Shown here piece after piece: positions 1 through 10,996 of a DNA stretch of 64,000 bases (its first letter is position 1; every line of letters begins with the position of its first letter). The notes under the pieces were generated by a model. The model did no database searches. It was not told the origin of the DNA and was given only the letters and a program-made list of their open reading frames with translations. The position numbers were made by a program, and so were the translations under genes. The DNA is from Marchantia polymorpha subsp. ruderalis (lineage: Eukaryota > Streptophyta > Marchantiopsida > Marchantiales > Marchantiaceae): NCBI GenBank assembly GCA_037833965.1, contig AP031352.1:25648501-25712500 (forward strand), written 5' to 3'.

Positions 1-2164
1 GGTTGAAATATGGAACATACTGAGAGGTCGATTTCATCTACAACAGCTAGAGCGTGAATGTGATTCAGGTAGAGGAGAAGACCTTCTTGAAGCTTTTCAA
101 GACACCTCGCTCGCACAAGAACGAATGGTGGACAATGGAGTACCGCAATCGATTGAGACGCAATGTGATGATGGCACTTATGCAGCATCTAAGACGGTCA
201 AGAATGACTTACATGGCAACATGGCAGGTTGGGTTTGTGGAATGCGTGGTTTCAGGGAAGCCAGTTCATTGGGCTCGCATTTGCCGGAGTACTACTCGCA
301 AGAACGTCGAAGAAATATTTGGGGGATCGATAAACTATCTGTCTCCTTTTTTTATCAATTTCTACCGAGGATTGGGTTGCTGACTACAACAGAGCAGTAG
401 AAATTCCCCCTAGAGAGGAAATTGCAGACGATGAAGAAGTGCTAGGAGTTAATGAAGTTGTCAATGAGAAGCACAACATTGAACTTGCACCACCTTCGGC
501 TAAAGCTGACAAATTAGAAGAAGACATCGAGGAACGACCAACAAAGAAACGACGGAAATTGCAGAGGACTACGACTTTGGAGATAATGGGTCAGTGTGCA
601 CGATTGCGGGCCGAAGACCGATTTCTATGCGAATGAGCACAGCGAGTGTGCATTTTCGTAGCAAGATGAAGGCACGACGCCAATAGATAGAGGAAGAGTA
701 TAGGTAGGTGTAGCAAAGCAACTTCGTAGCATACAATAACTTCGGCAGAGTGGGCTGAATTTGAAGTGTAGGCTGCAGAAATAAAAGACGAATGGACTTC
801 AGAGAAGGGCCTTTAGTGTTCGGAGTGGCGACCTTCGGACTTGTCCATGGAAGGGCCGTTGGAGGAAGGGAAAGAACGAGAAGTTGAGACCGAGATAGAG
901 ACTTCGGATCAATGTCTTCGATCTTTGGAACAACCGCCAGCGACTTCGATTGAAGATCTTTGGCCTTCAGGTAAGGAAACTTCGGATATGTCTACAATGT
1001 TGAAAGAGTCGGCGGTGAAGCCCAATTCGGTTGAAGAACTTTTGGATCGAATGATGGCGGAAGTGAAGAAGACTATTGCGGAGCAACCGGCGATGCCTTC
1101 GTATCAAGTGTTCTCGGGTATAGTCGATTTAGATTGTAGCGAAGGAACTTAGGCCGAAGAACCGAAAACAACAAAGCTAAGTGTAGTTGACATTTTGAGA
1201 GATCGGATAGTTCCCTTACTCAGATATTTAGATGGGAAGATGGCGAAGTACGCGGAACCAGAGTTAGCAGGATTCTATGTAGAGTTAGTGCGTAGTAGGA
1301 TGAACCAAAAGGTGACAGCACTTGTAGATGTAGCAGAAAGAGTGACAAGCTTAACTTCAGAGTGCGCGGCCAAGACAACTACCTTGCAGGAGCAGAATGA
1401 GCAATTTCGGCAGAAGGAGTTGAAATGTGCAGAACTTTGGAGAAGTTTGGCAGCGGAGAACTACTTGATATGAAGACGGAGCTTGAATGCAAGGGCCTTC
1501 GCGTTGCATCAGAAATGCGCAAAAGTTAACAGTGAAACTTCGGGACAAATTGAAATTGTCTCTGAAAGGATTTGCTAGAGAATTCAAGTGCGCGGAGGAG
1601 CTGACAACAACTTTGGCAGTATGAGATAAATTGCATGCTGCTGAATCGAAGGCGAAGGAATTGCAAGATTGCAAAGCTTTCCGAACTTCAAAGTTAGAGC
1701 ATAAGAAGGAATTGGACGGGGATGTAGCGAAGGGATTGCAAGATTGCAAAGGTGTCCGAACTTTAGAGTTAAAGCATAGGAAGGAATTGGACGCGGATGT
1801 AGCAAATTGCGTTCTCAATTGTTGGCAGTTGAGGAGCAATTGGTCGCGGCTCAAGCAAAGTTAACGGAGACTACAGTCTAGCAGTTGGAACAGCAAACGG
1901 ATGCTGCAATTCGTGCGAGGTTAGAACGATGTCTTCACAGTTATGTGGAATGGGAGTTAGAATTGAATGTGATTTTACTCAACATCTTAGAAACACAGCA
2001 TAGAAAATGCTGTGTTTCTAAGAGTGACATGTGTCTTAGAAGTAAAACTCTTCAATAGAATGTTAGTTCGTGATGGTACTTGAATCTCTGGTGTTGTTTC
2101 TGTTTTCATCGTGGTATCGGATGTTTATCATTATACTACATTTTGGGAATTATACGTTACTACA
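1..2164 (+). mobile_element. Old, decayed copy of the TGT...ACA unit family (5' end outside the window)
   Basis: This stretch carries broken pieces of the protein encoded intact at 10997-14134. Positions 54-383 encode a segment with FLKLFKTPRS, WQVGFVECV, PVHWARI and LSPFFINFYR. Positions 1195-1473 encode IVPLLRYLDGK followed by AGFYVELVRSRM and a coiled coil. Positions 1500-1960 hold further charged, coiled-coil-like reading frames broken by stops. The end matches the other units: a GAGTGACATGTGTCTTAGAA-like block near 2020, then GTTACTACA at 2156-2164. The copy lacks the duplicated leader seen in younger units. AGAAA follows at 2165-2169, but the left target-site copy lies outside the window. 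Confidence 0.75.
54..1473 (+). pseudogene. Pseudogene of the unit-encoded 1045-residue ORF family
   Basis: Two separated open segments (54-383 and 1195-1473) align in order with the N-terminal globular block and the LLRYLD coiled-coil start of the intact ORF. Between them are an acidic stretch (439-636) and a 103-codon segment (841-1152) that correspond to its linker. Stops and frame changes separate all segments, so no full protein can be made. The best-conserved residues are the WQV(S/G)FVECV and LSPF(L/F)INFYR motifs, which suggests the N-terminal block was the constrained part of the protein. Confidence 0.75.
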
Positions 2165-2942
2165 AGAAAACTAGATATTTCCACCTTTATCACATTCTAC
2201 TTTAATTCATGATCATTTTCTCCACTTCCCTGGAAGTGAATGTCTACAATAACGCGATCAAACTTTTGCTTTTAGGACGAAACCCCTCTGCAGAGCGAGC
2301 ATACCTTACAGCTAATAAGTTAGCAGTTTCAGGTAGCATTGTGGATGAAATCTTATACAAGTCCACACGCTCTGGTCATTGTCGAGGGGGGAAACTTCAC
2401 AACCTATGACAACGACTGAATGCATTGGCAATCGGATGAGCTTCCTGATCAGGTCACATAGACATATATAGTACTCCTCTCCTGTAGTTTCTGACTGAAC
2501 TCAATGGATCCCATCTGAAGTCAGTCTGTCTGACCATATTGACGGACATCACACACGGCGAAGAAGAAAAGAGTGCGAAAAGACTTGCGGTTTGCCGATG
2601 TTACAACGACACAACTGGAAGATTGAACTCTACGCAACAAGCAAGTATATTCCATATGAATTTCAACGGGCTTGAACCATAAGAATGGGCTGCCGGAACT
2701 CGATTCCGAGGTTAAAACAATTTACAAATTGCATGGAATTTATGACAAATGGGCCTGGGATTATTGACTAAAATCGCCTGCTCCTACTAACCATCACCTG
2801 TGTGACTATTCCCAGTCTGATAGTCCACACACAAGCCATTGAATTGCAATGTGTTCATCCTCACTCTAGATTTTACTTATTCCTCATCATTTCGTCCTCG
2901 CTTCCAAGGATATGAACGCCGTTCGCGTTGTCTACCTATGCA
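2165..2942. other. Intergenic stretch, nothing recognised
   Basis: This lies between the old mobile unit and the 3' end of the polyphenol oxidase gene. The reading frames at 2209-2409 and 2839-3135 show no recognisable domain, and the second is antisense to the oxidase 3' end. It presumably holds the oxidase 3' untranslated region. Confidence 0.4.
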
Positions 2943-4163
2943 CTATGGGGCACCTGGGCTCGTGGAATTGTCGAAGAATATCCAACTGGCGTCATTCACT
3001 TCCTCAAATGTGTACCCGAGGGCGTTCAAATCCACAAAGTCCCTCACTTTGACTCTCCTCATCACCGCATTCTCATCCCAGAAGAGAAATGTTGTATCGA
3101 GCCAGTCTGGGTCAGTCGGATCGTCATTGCCGTAGCCCAGCTTGCGCCACACGCTCCAGAGTCGGTCCATGTTCGCATGGAAAGGGTAAAATAGAGGGTC
3201 GATGGGCGCAGTACTGGGCTGCCTCATCCATCCTCCGATCCAAGCGTGCAGCGTATTGTGTGGCCACAACTCGATCGTACCAGATCCTGCCGATGGGATC
3301 ACAATTCGCGCGTCTCCGACTCTGTAAGCCTTCCCGATGAAGCTGGTGGTATTTGCGAGGGTGATCATCGATCTGTGCATGATTTCTCTGTTCATCCGCG
3401 TTTGTTCCTCCACGGTGTTGTTGGGGAAGATGGGAAGGCCCAGTAGAGGGTTCAACTGCGAAAGGTCGAACGCTATGTCCACGGGCCTATTGGGCTCGAA
3501 GGCCATGAAAGAGCGATTAGCTTCAAATGTTGCTTTCGACGGCTCGTTGTACATCGGCGGCACGAAATGACCAGCCTTGTAGCAGCCATGTGATCCATGT
3601 CTTGGGGTCGCTGTGACGCTGTTGTCGAAATTCCAGAAATGAAGACTGAATTCGGGATCTCCGAGCAACTTCTGCAAAATCTTTTCGTGAAAGTACACGA
3701 ACATGCGGTGCCAGGGCAGGAAGTGCCAATTCATGTGAACGTCGATGGTGAGGTCGATGGTGAGGTTGGTGGAGCCATCCTGGATGAAGGAGCCCGTCCC
3801 GTAGGCACAATGAATCTCGTTCTGCCTTTTGAAAGAGCGCGGATCACTGTCTGGAAGAGCGCGCATCAGAGCGTATCCTTTCTCCAACTTACGCGTATAG
3901 GTCTTCAGCTCATGGCCACTGAGACATTGTAAGGCCTTCCTGACCCTCAACGGTTTAGTAGCATCGTATTGCGGGCAGAAATCGACAATGGGTCCTTTTA
4001 TGATCTTGGGAGGGCAGCAATCAGATGGATTTCCGAACCAATTCCCCGGACGGCACGTTCTAAACGTTTCCCTTGTGATATTGATGGGTGCGGCTAGAGT
4101 GGTTGTCAGCAGAATGGAAAGGAGACATTGAATAAAGAGAACTGGGGCTACAATAGACGCCAT
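2943..4163 (-). CDS. Polyphenol oxidase (tyrosinase/catechol oxidase), short form
   Basis: This 406-residue copper oxidase would oxidise o-diphenols to quinones. The start at 4163 is preferred over an in-frame ATG at 4286 because it opens directly onto a signal peptide (about residues 1-24, hydrophobic, ending TTLAA), so secretory entry is likely. CuA histidines are H118 (HCAYG), H143 (DVHMNW) and H152 (LPWHR). CuB histidines are H302 and H306 (HNTLHAW) and H329 (FHANMDRLW). Cys37, Cys49, Cys50 and Cys119 fit the two family disulfides. A DWL domain follows (DWLD at 353-356, FLFWDEN, VKVRDFVD). Two oddities stand out. The Cys that normally forms the Cys-His thioether (HCAYC in plant enzymes) is Gly122. 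The protein also stops after the DWL domain, with no KFDV domain, where typical plant enzymes continue. The frame is intronless and unbroken, so it may be active. Confidence 0.9.
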   Translation of the reverse strand: MASIVAPVLFIQCLLSILLTTTLAAPINITRETFRTCRPGNWFGNPSDCCPPKIIKGPIVDFCPQYDATKPLRVRKALQCLSGHELKTYTRKLEKGYALMRALPDSDPRSFKRQNEIHCAYGTGSFIQDGSTNLTIDLTIDVHMNWHFLPWHRMFVYFHEKILQKLLGDPEFSLHFWNFDNSVTATPRHGSHGCYKAGHFVPPMYNEPSKATFEANRSFMAFEPNRPVDIAFDLSQLNPLLGLPIFPNNTVEEQTRMNREIMHRSMITLANTTSFIGKAYRVGDARIVIPSAGSGTIELWPHNTLHAWIGGWMRQPSTAPIDPLFYPFHANMDRLWSVWRKLGYGNDDPTDPDWLDTTFLFWDENAVMRRVKVRDFVDLNALGYTFEEVNDASWIFFDNSTSPGAP

Positions 4164-4286
4164 GATGTTTAGAACGTCCAGAAATGTTGTTGGATCTCTA
4201 AGATTTCCAGAATAGCCGTCTGTGAATGAAAAAAGTATAAAATTTGACGTTGGACTCCTACCTGAAGAGAACATCAGCGAAGTCAT

Positions 4287-7200
4287 GATTCCATAGGAAA
4301 TATCCTTAAATCAAATCTTTCATCACAGATCTTCTTACGACTGAATACGAGAGGATGCAATGTCATTTAGCTAATGTCAGATACAAAAGATGGAAGAAGT
4401 GTCAATTTCACAATGATATCTGGATCTCAAGTTTGTGAGGTGAACTTAAATGCAAGATGAATAACTAATGAAGAGGAAAATGTAAGTGCGGAGACGAGAT
4501 TCCGGTTGCAGCTAGATACAAAACTTTCATCTCGTATATACGAGATACATGACCAGCAATCAGAAGACGTATTACATAGAACAATCAAAGAAACATCTCA
4601 TACGTCCATATACCTGGAGCTTTGGGTTGAACTAAGAATGGACTGGTGATGAGCTCGCGGCCATGGGATAGCCACCACCGTCGAAGTCCCAAGCTCCAGG
4701 AAAGAACAGCCACTGATGTGAAGTCGCTCATGAAATCTCAGACTTTATTGACTTTAGGGTCGAGTGTAAAAATTATAGTATTGAAAATCGAATCTTTTAC
4801 GTAAAAGTGCACATTACGTTAAAGTGTAAAAGTCACATTCACGACATTAGCGCAGAAGAAATATAGAATCATTACTGAAGTTTCGGAAGATTTTATGTAC
4901 GACATGGGCATGTCTGATGATCAACGTACGTATCTGAGAACCCAATGCCACTTTTTAGAGCAGAATAAAGCGAGCTGGCGAAAGCAGTGGCAGCTCTGAC
5001 TATTCACGTGAATGTGTCTGCGAATAACGAAATTGTTGATTTTGTAGTAGAATGCAGACAACGTCAAATTTAATTATAGAATACGCATCGAGGGCTTTCC
5101 TCTCATAAACTTTATCTTGCGACGTGAAAACATGCCGATAGTTTTCAATTGTACGGAGAGATCTCTGGACTGCAATTACTCTCTACGCAGCACAAGGCAT
5201 GGTTACTTCACGCAAGATTGAAGTACTGGGCTTTATTATTGACGCAACATCTTAAACAATATGGTCGTGTGCAAGGAATGATACTACTCTGTCCAGTTCA
5301 AGGAGATACAGTGTGGTTTTTTGAGTCGAAGACCAGATAGAGAATCATTATCATGCATAAGTCATTTTTGAAGCTCTGCTGTTCCTGCAGATTTCACTTT
5401 CTTTTCTAGTTTCAATTTCTCTCTCATGACCATAGCTGTGTGAGTGAGTGTGAGGACTGGCACTTCGTCTGATTGCAGCGCATCAAAATTCATCGAAGGA
5501 CACATCCTCAATTCTTGCCGCTGAAGCTTGTGACCTTTGACTTCACGCGCCGAAACAATGCAATAACAGGCCTTCCCACTTGAAATAGTATACATTCATA
5601 TAGTTTACAAGAGGTTCGGTTAATCGCGATTCATACTTCCTTTGTGATCAATCTGTGAAACATGTGAGCACCTGCTTCTTCGGGTTATGTGGTTTTCTTC
5701 TGTAATGCATTGCCCTCCACAGTCTATACCAATGGCGAACACATTGGATCTGTGGATGGCCCACGGCGCGTTCCAAGAGGCCGTGAGAGAAATTTTCTTA
5801 TTACAGAATCACTTATTGGGCTTTACTTGTCCTCTGGCGGGATTTAGGATTTCCACTCGGAAGGCCTTTTGGCGCTGGGCCTTCTTCTTCGGCTTTGGGT
5901 AGCAGGCCTGCTTGTGGGACTAGGGGGCTGAAGGCATAACAACCAGCTGAAGGCTGCCCTTGAACGACTGGGAGTTCATAAGCTCTCCCGCATCTGAAGT
6001 GCAAGTGCTTGGTGGGTTTCGTCAGTGAAGAAACTGATCTATACCATCCATTTTCACCTAGTACTCCTTGTTGGTCTCAAGTGTTGGAAGCATCGAATCA
6101 AAGCAACAAAAAATGCTTTTTAAAACTCTTAAAACTGATGGGAAGAACTCACGAAATAATAAGGAGATAGGGCTAGCCCCAATTCAAGACAATGAAAAAT
6201 ATCATGTCGTGCATTAATATGCTGCAAATCCTTTAAAAACATTGCTCTCACTTAACTATTGGAGCCCACTAAGTCTTCACGAGTAGTTATTTTATCTGTT
6301 TATGCCATAGAACACTTATGAAGTATTAATTAGAGAAACTGTCAAAATAATATCATGCTCTACTCTTTGACAGTTTCACTCATAATTATACCATATAAAA
6401 AGAAGGAAAAGCTTGCCTCATATAACATGAATCACATAACCCTCCCTATTTAATTATCAATACAGAATTAAAACATCCTCAAAACCCTAAACACATTCAA
6501 CCGTAAGATTGACAAAAGAAATCAATTCCAAGTAAATCTATTAAGGTCTTGATGAAATTGAATATTAATCCAAGTATAATTTATATCATGTTCATGGCAC
6601 AAAGTATACATATCACAAGGAATTTCCGTCAAGTCGTGCATGTCTATCGCATAATTCTCACCAACAGCTGATTGCGGTCGAGATGGAAGTACATCGCAAA
6701 AATACCTTCTTCAGCTTCCAATTTGACTAGTGTAAGCATTAAAATCCTCACCCTTTGGCATTTTAGTCCGGGTGGGGGTCTAAACAAACATGACTACTAA
6801 CTTACACTACTAAAATTTCATTACGGCTGCACGCTACAATAGATCAACACCTTATCGACTAAGAAGATACTTTAACACTCTAAACGAGCTCGGAAGGCAT
6901 CTCGAATTACCACCAACCTTCAGCTCTCTACCATAAAATTACTACTCCACTCCAAATGAGCTCGTCACCCATCTCCTATCGCCAATACCCTTCAGCCCTT
7001 CAGTTCCTCACTCTTCTCCTCGCGAAAGAATAGAGCACCAACAAAAGAAAAAGGGGACACCACGACCGTCGCACCCCCACTTCTATACCTAAGCCGCAGC
7101 TACAAACTTGCATAATGGCTCCCAGACCCTACCAGGTCAACCCTAACCTGATCGCCGCAAGATCCGAGAGAAAAACTAGCGCCTGACACCTTGCACGCAA

Positions 7201-7294
7201 TTGAGCATCACATCCAAATCCTTATTCTATCCATCTCCACACATCCCAAAGACATATCCAAGTCATCAGTTTATGTATTTCACTCCATGAAGTT
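4287..7294. other. Upstream flank of polyphenol oxidase and intergenic DNA
   Basis: Apart from the possible oxidase fragment at 4632-4730, no gene is recognised. Short frames at 5149-5340 (plus), 5362-5595 (minus) and 5687-5902 (plus) show no familiar motif. Positions 6100-6660 are AT-rich. Positions 6900-7250 are more GC-rich with no coding signal I can support. Confidence 0.4.
4632..4730 (-). pseudogene. Possible 3' tail fragment of a second polyphenol oxidase
   Basis: One minus-strand frame reads WLFFPGAWDFDGGG and ends in a stop at 4632-4634. The WLFF block resembles the WIFF block just before the stop of the oxidase at 2943-4163. No upstream copper-site sequence was found, so if real it is a relic of a tandem duplicate. 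The match is short and could be chance. Confidence 0.3.
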
Positions 7295-7905
7295 CTGTTG
7301 TTCACGCTAAAGCTGCTATTGCCCTCCTCTGGGCTGACTTTTCATCACCTTAATACCTTTCTAGTACAAATCATCAATCCCATCATGTTTGTCGAAACAA
7401 TCTACTCTAACTCCTCTTCTAAAAACTCTAATAAGGGTTTGAACCCTTTGTTCATGCCAGCAATATTGATCCATATGTTCACAACTTTGACAGAGAAAGC
7501 AGCCAGCATTTTCACCTCTTGGCTTTTGTATACATCACATGCAATTCCTACTACCCGAAGATCAGGTCTTTCAAGCCTAGGCAGACCCAACAACTCCATC
7601 TGAGCTTCTTGAGTTGAAATTGTGCCACTTTGCTCTTGTACCTTAGCGCAGAGTTCTTCTTCTTCTTTTACTGCTTTAGAGCTGCGAGAAGTTACCACAA
7701 CTTTGTCTCCATGTTGCAAAAACTCTCGAGCTAGAGCTTTATCCAATTCACAAGTAACTCCAGCAATTACAACGGTCCAACATCCAGCATTGGCATGATT
7801 CTCAAGGACCTGACGTGTTCCGATCATAAAACCAGCTACAACTCCCGCAAGCCAATCAAACCACATCCCCCCTTGCTCATGAGGAACTACCACCAAAGAA
7901 CTCAA
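7295..7905 (-). pseudogene. NYC1: NYC1-like chlorophyll b reductase, truncated pseudogene
   Basis: NYC1 is a thylakoid short-chain dehydrogenase that begins chlorophyll b breakdown. The frame at 7402-7905 keeps its order of blocks: WLAGVVAGFMIG and VLENHANAG (membrane-linker side), KALAREFLQHGDKVVVTSRS, VVGIACDV, INIAGMNKGFKPLLEF. The cofactor motif expected as TGSTRGLG reads AGVTCELD, so NAD(P) binding is lost. After a stop the similarity continues as IVSTNMMGLMICTR and then, in another frame, VMKSQPRGG. The catalytic YxxxK part is missing. Several family blocks run together without introns, which would fit a retrocopy, but the functional parent is not in this window. Confidence 0.8.
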
Positions 7906-8163
7906 AGCCTACTGCCAATACAGTTCTTGTTTCGATAGTAATAGAGACGTAGTTTTCTACTTGCGTCGAAAAGGACATGAAGTACAATTTGACCCTCTAT
8001 CAAGTTTCACGAAGTTTCTTCCTCAACGGACCAGCTGGAGACAGGGTTTGACAAGCATGGCTGAAAACCACCTGATCACTCTAGAAAGGCGCCACAAAAC
8101 GTCGGAGCTACATCCCGACATTTTGACTTCAGCATTCTAGATTTCACGGGGTTGCCTAGATGT
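7906..8163. other. Intergenic stretch, nothing recognised
   Basis: Short flank between the NYC1 fragment and the left end of the old mobile unit. GATGT at 8159-8163 would be the left target-site copy of that unit, but its partner was not found. Confidence 0.35.
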
Positions 8164-9931
8164 GTTGTGATAACAAACAAATACCAGAATGGAGCATAAT
8201 GGTAGAGATTCGTTTCCACAAGGACAGAATTAGCATCAAAGATTCAAGAACTGTCAGTAATTAACATTCTATTGAGTAGTTTTACTTCTCAGGCACATGT
8301 CACTCCCACATAACACTGCTCGGCTATAGCCGAAGGTGCGCAAAGCAGTGTATAAACACCCACAACCTCAATTAGGTCCAATAAGTGCCTGCAAGAATCG
8401 CACCCGATCTTGCACTTAGTATTTAGGGAGAAACTTCACAGAATTGTAATCTCAGCCGACTGCTCTGAATACCTGAATTTAAACTTGCTTAAATCTTGAG
8501 CGACGCCAAGCACATTCTAGACGTTCAAAAATGGACACTCACGACTTCATATGCGGTATCTTTGACAAACTGAAGCGCATCATGCACGGTGACAGACACA
8601 CATAACCTCACAAACACTCACGATAGACATAGGTTGAAAGCTGAGACAAAACAATTAAAAGAAAAGTACCCCGAAGTTTGAACCTTGGGCCTCTTTATTC
8701 CTAACTAACTCACTGAGATGTCATTCGCTGTGATGCGAGCCCCCAACAGGTGTGACGCCAGCCCGGCAATTACCACGCCTGCTAAGCTCCTATATACTCC
8801 TATCCTACTCAAAACGGCTGGCAGTTCCAATTCCTGGTTCTCCTTTGTCTCTTCCAAACCGGAAGAGACAAAAATCACTAATCTAATTAACTGTCGATGT
8901 CCGACGGTTTTGATGGCCTCCAATTACTTCAATCTCCGCTCTAGCAAGTCCAATTTCTTCCATGTCAGCGTCTGGATCTCCCACTTGACGAAACCGCGCA
9001 GACATCTCTCAACCCGCAATTGCAAACTGTCGTCTGCTCTTCCAATTGTCGAACTGTCAATTTTGTCGCGTCCACTCTTGCTTACGACATCGCTCACTGC
9101 TCCTCAAGCGTCTTCAATTGGGTTTGCAACCAATCGCCATCTGCATCCAATTTTACTCTACACTTGATCTCCGAAGACTTAGCAGCCTTGCACTTAGTCA
9201 ATTTCTACGTCCAACTAGTCAATTCGGACTCGTGCTTCTATGTTTGCTCCGCCAAACTCCCCGTAAGCTCATTCACACGTCGCGACTGCACACTGTGCGC
9301 TTCCTTGCGTGCCTCGATTCTTTCCGAAGATCCATGGATACCGTCTTCATCGTGCCAATCTCTCACCGAAGACCTTCGGTTCTCAATTCTTTCTCCTTAC
9401 AAAGTTCCTTCTCCTTGACTAATTCCCGCCAAAGAACTTTGCACTCCATTTCCTTTGCCCTAAGTTGCTCCTCACGACCCTTCAGAGTTGTAGTCACTGC
9501 ATCACACTCTCCATTCACTCTCGCAACATTCTCCGCGTTCTTCACCAAAGCTGCTCTCTTGCTTCAGGTCCTATTCCTCAGCAACTTTACATAGAATCCG
9601 GCCTCTTCCAATATCAAGTACTTCTTTTGCTTCCCGTATAAGTATTTCAGCAAGGGAACCACACTGTTCCGCAAGAAATGAGGAAAAGTAACTACTGCTT
9701 TCTTCGGCACTTCCATCAAAGATCTCTACTTGACTTCGGGATCTGCTGTCCCCCAAGACACATGACCCGAAGGAATCTTTGCAGGTTCATCCACTGTTCC
9801 TCCAATCTTCGCCTTTACCTACTCTATTATCTCCTCACTCAAATTAAGTTGCTTCGCATGCTCTTTGCTAGTCTTCGGCTCTGACATGTCTGCTTTTCCC
9901 GAAGATCTAGCTCTTTCCTCTGAAGACACTC
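8164..9931 (-). mobile_element. Old minus-strand family unit, left (3') part, split by the 9932-15144 insertion
   Basis: The left end reads TGTGATAACAAAC, a decayed version of the terminal TGTAATAACCCAC. It is followed by the conserved terminal block (reverse complement of GAGTGACATGTGCCTGAGAA near 8261-8315). On the minus strand, 9580-9670 encodes VPLLKYLYGK and EEAGFYVKLLRNRT, homologous to the LLRYLDRK region of the intact ORF. Positions 9363-9548 encode a coiled-coil segment (VKNAENVARVNGECDAV). The copy resumes at 15145 beyond the inserted unit. It is much more diverged than the inserted unit, so it is older. Confidence 0.75.
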
Positions 9932-10225
9932 TGTGGTACCCCACTTTTGGCAATTTTGAGGAAATTAAAACATTTTTGGAAAACTGTACCCTGGCAGCAT
10001 TGTAAATAGCCTTCGGTACATCAAAACAGAGTGAATCCGGAAGATCGCGGGGATTCTCGAGGGATCTTGTAGAATCTGGGATTTGGGGTGCCGCAGTAAG
10101 GACAGGCACCACCCTCCCTGCGAGCTCTGCAGTTAGGATTTCTACGGCGCAAGGCGCAAAACCCGCCTTTGGAGGTTGCGCCCGCGGCTGTAGGGAAACC
10201 CTCCCTAATTAGGTCAACCCTCGGG

Positions 10226-10340
10226 CGCCTTGACCACGTTAGGATCCCGTTGGAAAGAGCTCAACGCGCTGATTCCAACGAGCCCAAGAACGCTCGGAAC
10301 GGATGAGGGCTTAGGGAGTTATCGCTATTGGAAGAAACGG
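10226..10340 (+). repeat. Single palindromic module of the unit family
   Basis: This diverged copy of the approximately 125-bp module has the core GTTGGAAAGAGCTCAACG followed by CCAACGAGCCCAAGAACG. It is the only copy in the ORF-bearing unit, against one to six in the shorter units, and it sits in the same relative position near the left end. Confidence 0.6.
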
Positions 10341-10429
10341 AGGCGGTCGCCTACGGCGGAAGGATTTGGCCACCGGCGCGAATTCCGCCTACGCGGAAGG
10401 GGGAATCAAGTTTTGTCCTATGCACGGAC

Positions 10430-10720
10430 GAAGGCGTTCGCCTGTGCACAGGCGAAGTAGGGTTAGGGAAGGCGGGAAGTCCGCCTACGCACAGGCGTTC
10501 GCCTGTGCACAGGCACTTCGGCGTCGGCGGAAAATCCGCCTTGGGCCCTAGAAGTGCGCCTTGTGAGGTAGAAAGTGTACGGCGCCTTCCGCGCCAGCGC
10601 AGCGCCGCGGAAGGAATTCGCCTGCGCACAGGCGAACGCCTGTGCACAGGAGGATGTTCAAGTTCCGCGCCGGCGGAGAATCCGCCGAGGCTCCTGCCTG
10701 CGCACAGGCAGGAGTTGAAT
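10430..10720 (+). repeat. Cluster of GTGCAC-centred palindromes upstream of the ORF
   Basis: CGCCTGTGCACAGGCG is a perfect 16-bp palindrome. It or close variants (CCTGCGCACAGG) recur here about five times, and again inside the ORF around 12330-12500, where they encode VHR-type repeats. Degraded forms (CCTGCGCATAGGCG) persist in the ORF-less units near 21290, 56570 and 56940. Confidence 0.7.
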
Positions 10721-10996
10721 TTTTCTCCGACATGCGGACACACGCGTCAAGGCAGCGGGAGATTGGCCGAGGGGCGGTACGAACAAGTGTACCGCGCAAG
10801 GCGGAAAACTCGCCTTCGGCGCTACGCCCCCATGTCCGCAGGGCGACACGCTCGCGGAGTTCAAATCCGCCAATTCGAGCGTGAGAGTTTAATCGACGAC
10901 GGCGGAGCGTGAAGCCGCGCGTGAGAGCGAAGACCGTTCCAGCGTACAGCCGGCGCGGCCATCAAGTGAGACGTTCTTCACGACCAAGAGCCGACC

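Noticed and set aside
4164-4286. In-frame 41-residue extension of the polyphenol oxidase, or a 42-bp intron (4220-4261) within it
   Set aside because: The ATG at 4163 starts directly at the signal peptide; the extension would bury it, and 42 bp is too short for a normal plant intron despite GT/AG ends.
10328-10912. Overlapping frames on both strands in the GC-rich zone before the 1045-codon ORF
   Set aside because: They come from GTGCAC and CTTCGGCGG repeats and have no start context or domain; the old copies do not preserve them.
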